Source: Lactobacillus amylolyticus DSM 11664
Lineage (GTDB): Bacteria; Bacillota; Bacilli; Lactobacillales; Lactobacillaceae
NCBI RefSeq assembly: GCF_000178475.1
Contig: NZ_ADNY01000004.1
Location: forward strand, 1 to 52,808
DNA length: 52,808 bases
Direction: 5' to 3'
Below, piece by piece: positions 52,586 to 52,808 of this stretch. Both the position numbers and the translations under genes were made by a program. Each line of letters starts with the position of its first letter. Position 1 is the first letter of the stretch. Under the pieces are notes generated by a model, which saw only the letters and a program-made list of their open reading frames with translations, was not told where the DNA came from and did not search any database.

Positions 52586-52808
52586 ATGAATAATACTGAA
52601 AAATTCACCGGTAAAGGTCAAATCTATGCTAAGGCCCGGCCAAAATATGCTCCAGAGTTATTTTCTTATTTAAAAGAAAAGTTGGCCTTAACATCCGCTA
52701 CAACTATTGCGGATATTGGTTCAGGCACTGGAATTTTTACTGAACAGTTACTGGATCAAGGCTATCACGTTTATGCAGTGGAACCTAATCAAGATATGCG
52801 CCGGCAAG
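52586..52808 (+). CDS. Class I SAM-dependent methyltransferase (partial, runs off the end)
   Basis: The first 74 codons are in view, starting MNNTEKFTGKGQIYAKARPK after GAGGA. The SAM-binding motif I is visible as IADIGSGTGIFTEQLL and the acidic residue ending strand 2 in YAVEPNQDM. The initial FTGKGQIYAKARPKYAPEL is typical of the small-molecule methyltransferases with an N-terminal Y-RP-Y motif. Substrate unknown; the C-terminal part lies beyond the window. Confidence 0.88.
   Translation, partial: MNNTEKFTGKGQIYAKARPKYAPELFSYLKEKLALTSATTIADIGSGTGIFTEQLLDQGYHVYAVEPNQDMRRQ

Overview
The window looks like chromosome from a Lactobacillus of the acidophilus/delbrueckii group, most likely L. helveticus or a close relative. 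This is inferred from low GC with AGGAGG-type ribosome binding sites, a secreted protein with a C-terminal S-layer-associated (SLAP) domain, a broken aggregation-promoting-factor (apf) gene, an Eis-type acetyltransferase, an FLP/FNR-type regulator, a complete acetyl-branch lysine/diaminopimelate pathway, and many fresh pseudogenes of the kind seen in dairy-adapted lactobacilli. I see no rRNA, tRNA, CRISPR array or intact insertion sequence.

Layout. 1-4026: riboflavin operon ribD-ribE-ribBA-ribH behind an FMN riboswitch and terminator. 4025-7080: a decayed stretch (GNAT remnant, C-terminal stub of an FAD-linked oxidase, DHA2-type MFS pump with several lesions) ending in an intact DUF4811 gene. 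7079-10351: a large SNF2-type helicase. 10352-13713: an ECF vitamin-type transporter operon (S component, double ATPase, T component). 13712-17990: three minus-strand genes, namely a serine hydrolase with an in-frame TGA, a SLAP/coiled-coil surface protein, and an Eis-like acetyltransferase. 18000-22830: a plasmid-like module inside chromosomal sequence, with parA, a small ribbon-helix-helix-like partner, about 15 iterons with a DnaA box, and a Rep_3 initiator, followed by AT-rich repeat DNA. 22833-26382: SPFH/stomatin protein, secreted metalloprotease, catalytically degenerate tyrosine recombinase, DUF915 lipoprotein. 26459-30086: ROK kinase, AraC regulator, esterase with a TGA, and MFS and VOC remnants. 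30132-33694: S9 peptidase, FLP/FNR regulator divergent from a HesB-like gene with a perfect FNR box between them, and HU. 33961-38835: HAD phosphatase with a TGA, Gfo/Idh/MocA oxidoreductase, a long intergenic region with an orphan terminator and a 139-nt hairpin, and a T-box in front of an OppA-type lipoprotein interrupted by TGA, then an ATPase remnant. 38943-48902: complete lysine/DAP biosynthesis (lysC-dapF divergent from lysA-dapH-dapL-dapA-dapB-patA-asd; the latter behind a lysine riboswitch). 49028-52808: apf pseudogene, PAP2 phosphatase, acetate kinase, lipoprotein, and the start of a methyltransferase.

How it works together. Nutrient sensing by RNA is prominent: FMN, lysine and T-box leaders each control a biosynthetic or uptake unit. 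Several CcpA-type cre-like boxes sit upstream of catabolic genes. The lysine locus supplies both lysine and meso-DAP or its precursors. The most unusual content is the embedded ParA/RHH/iteron/Rep module, which looks intact although it lies between ordinary chromosomal genes. A second notable pattern is that five otherwise open genes are each interrupted by a single in-frame TGA.
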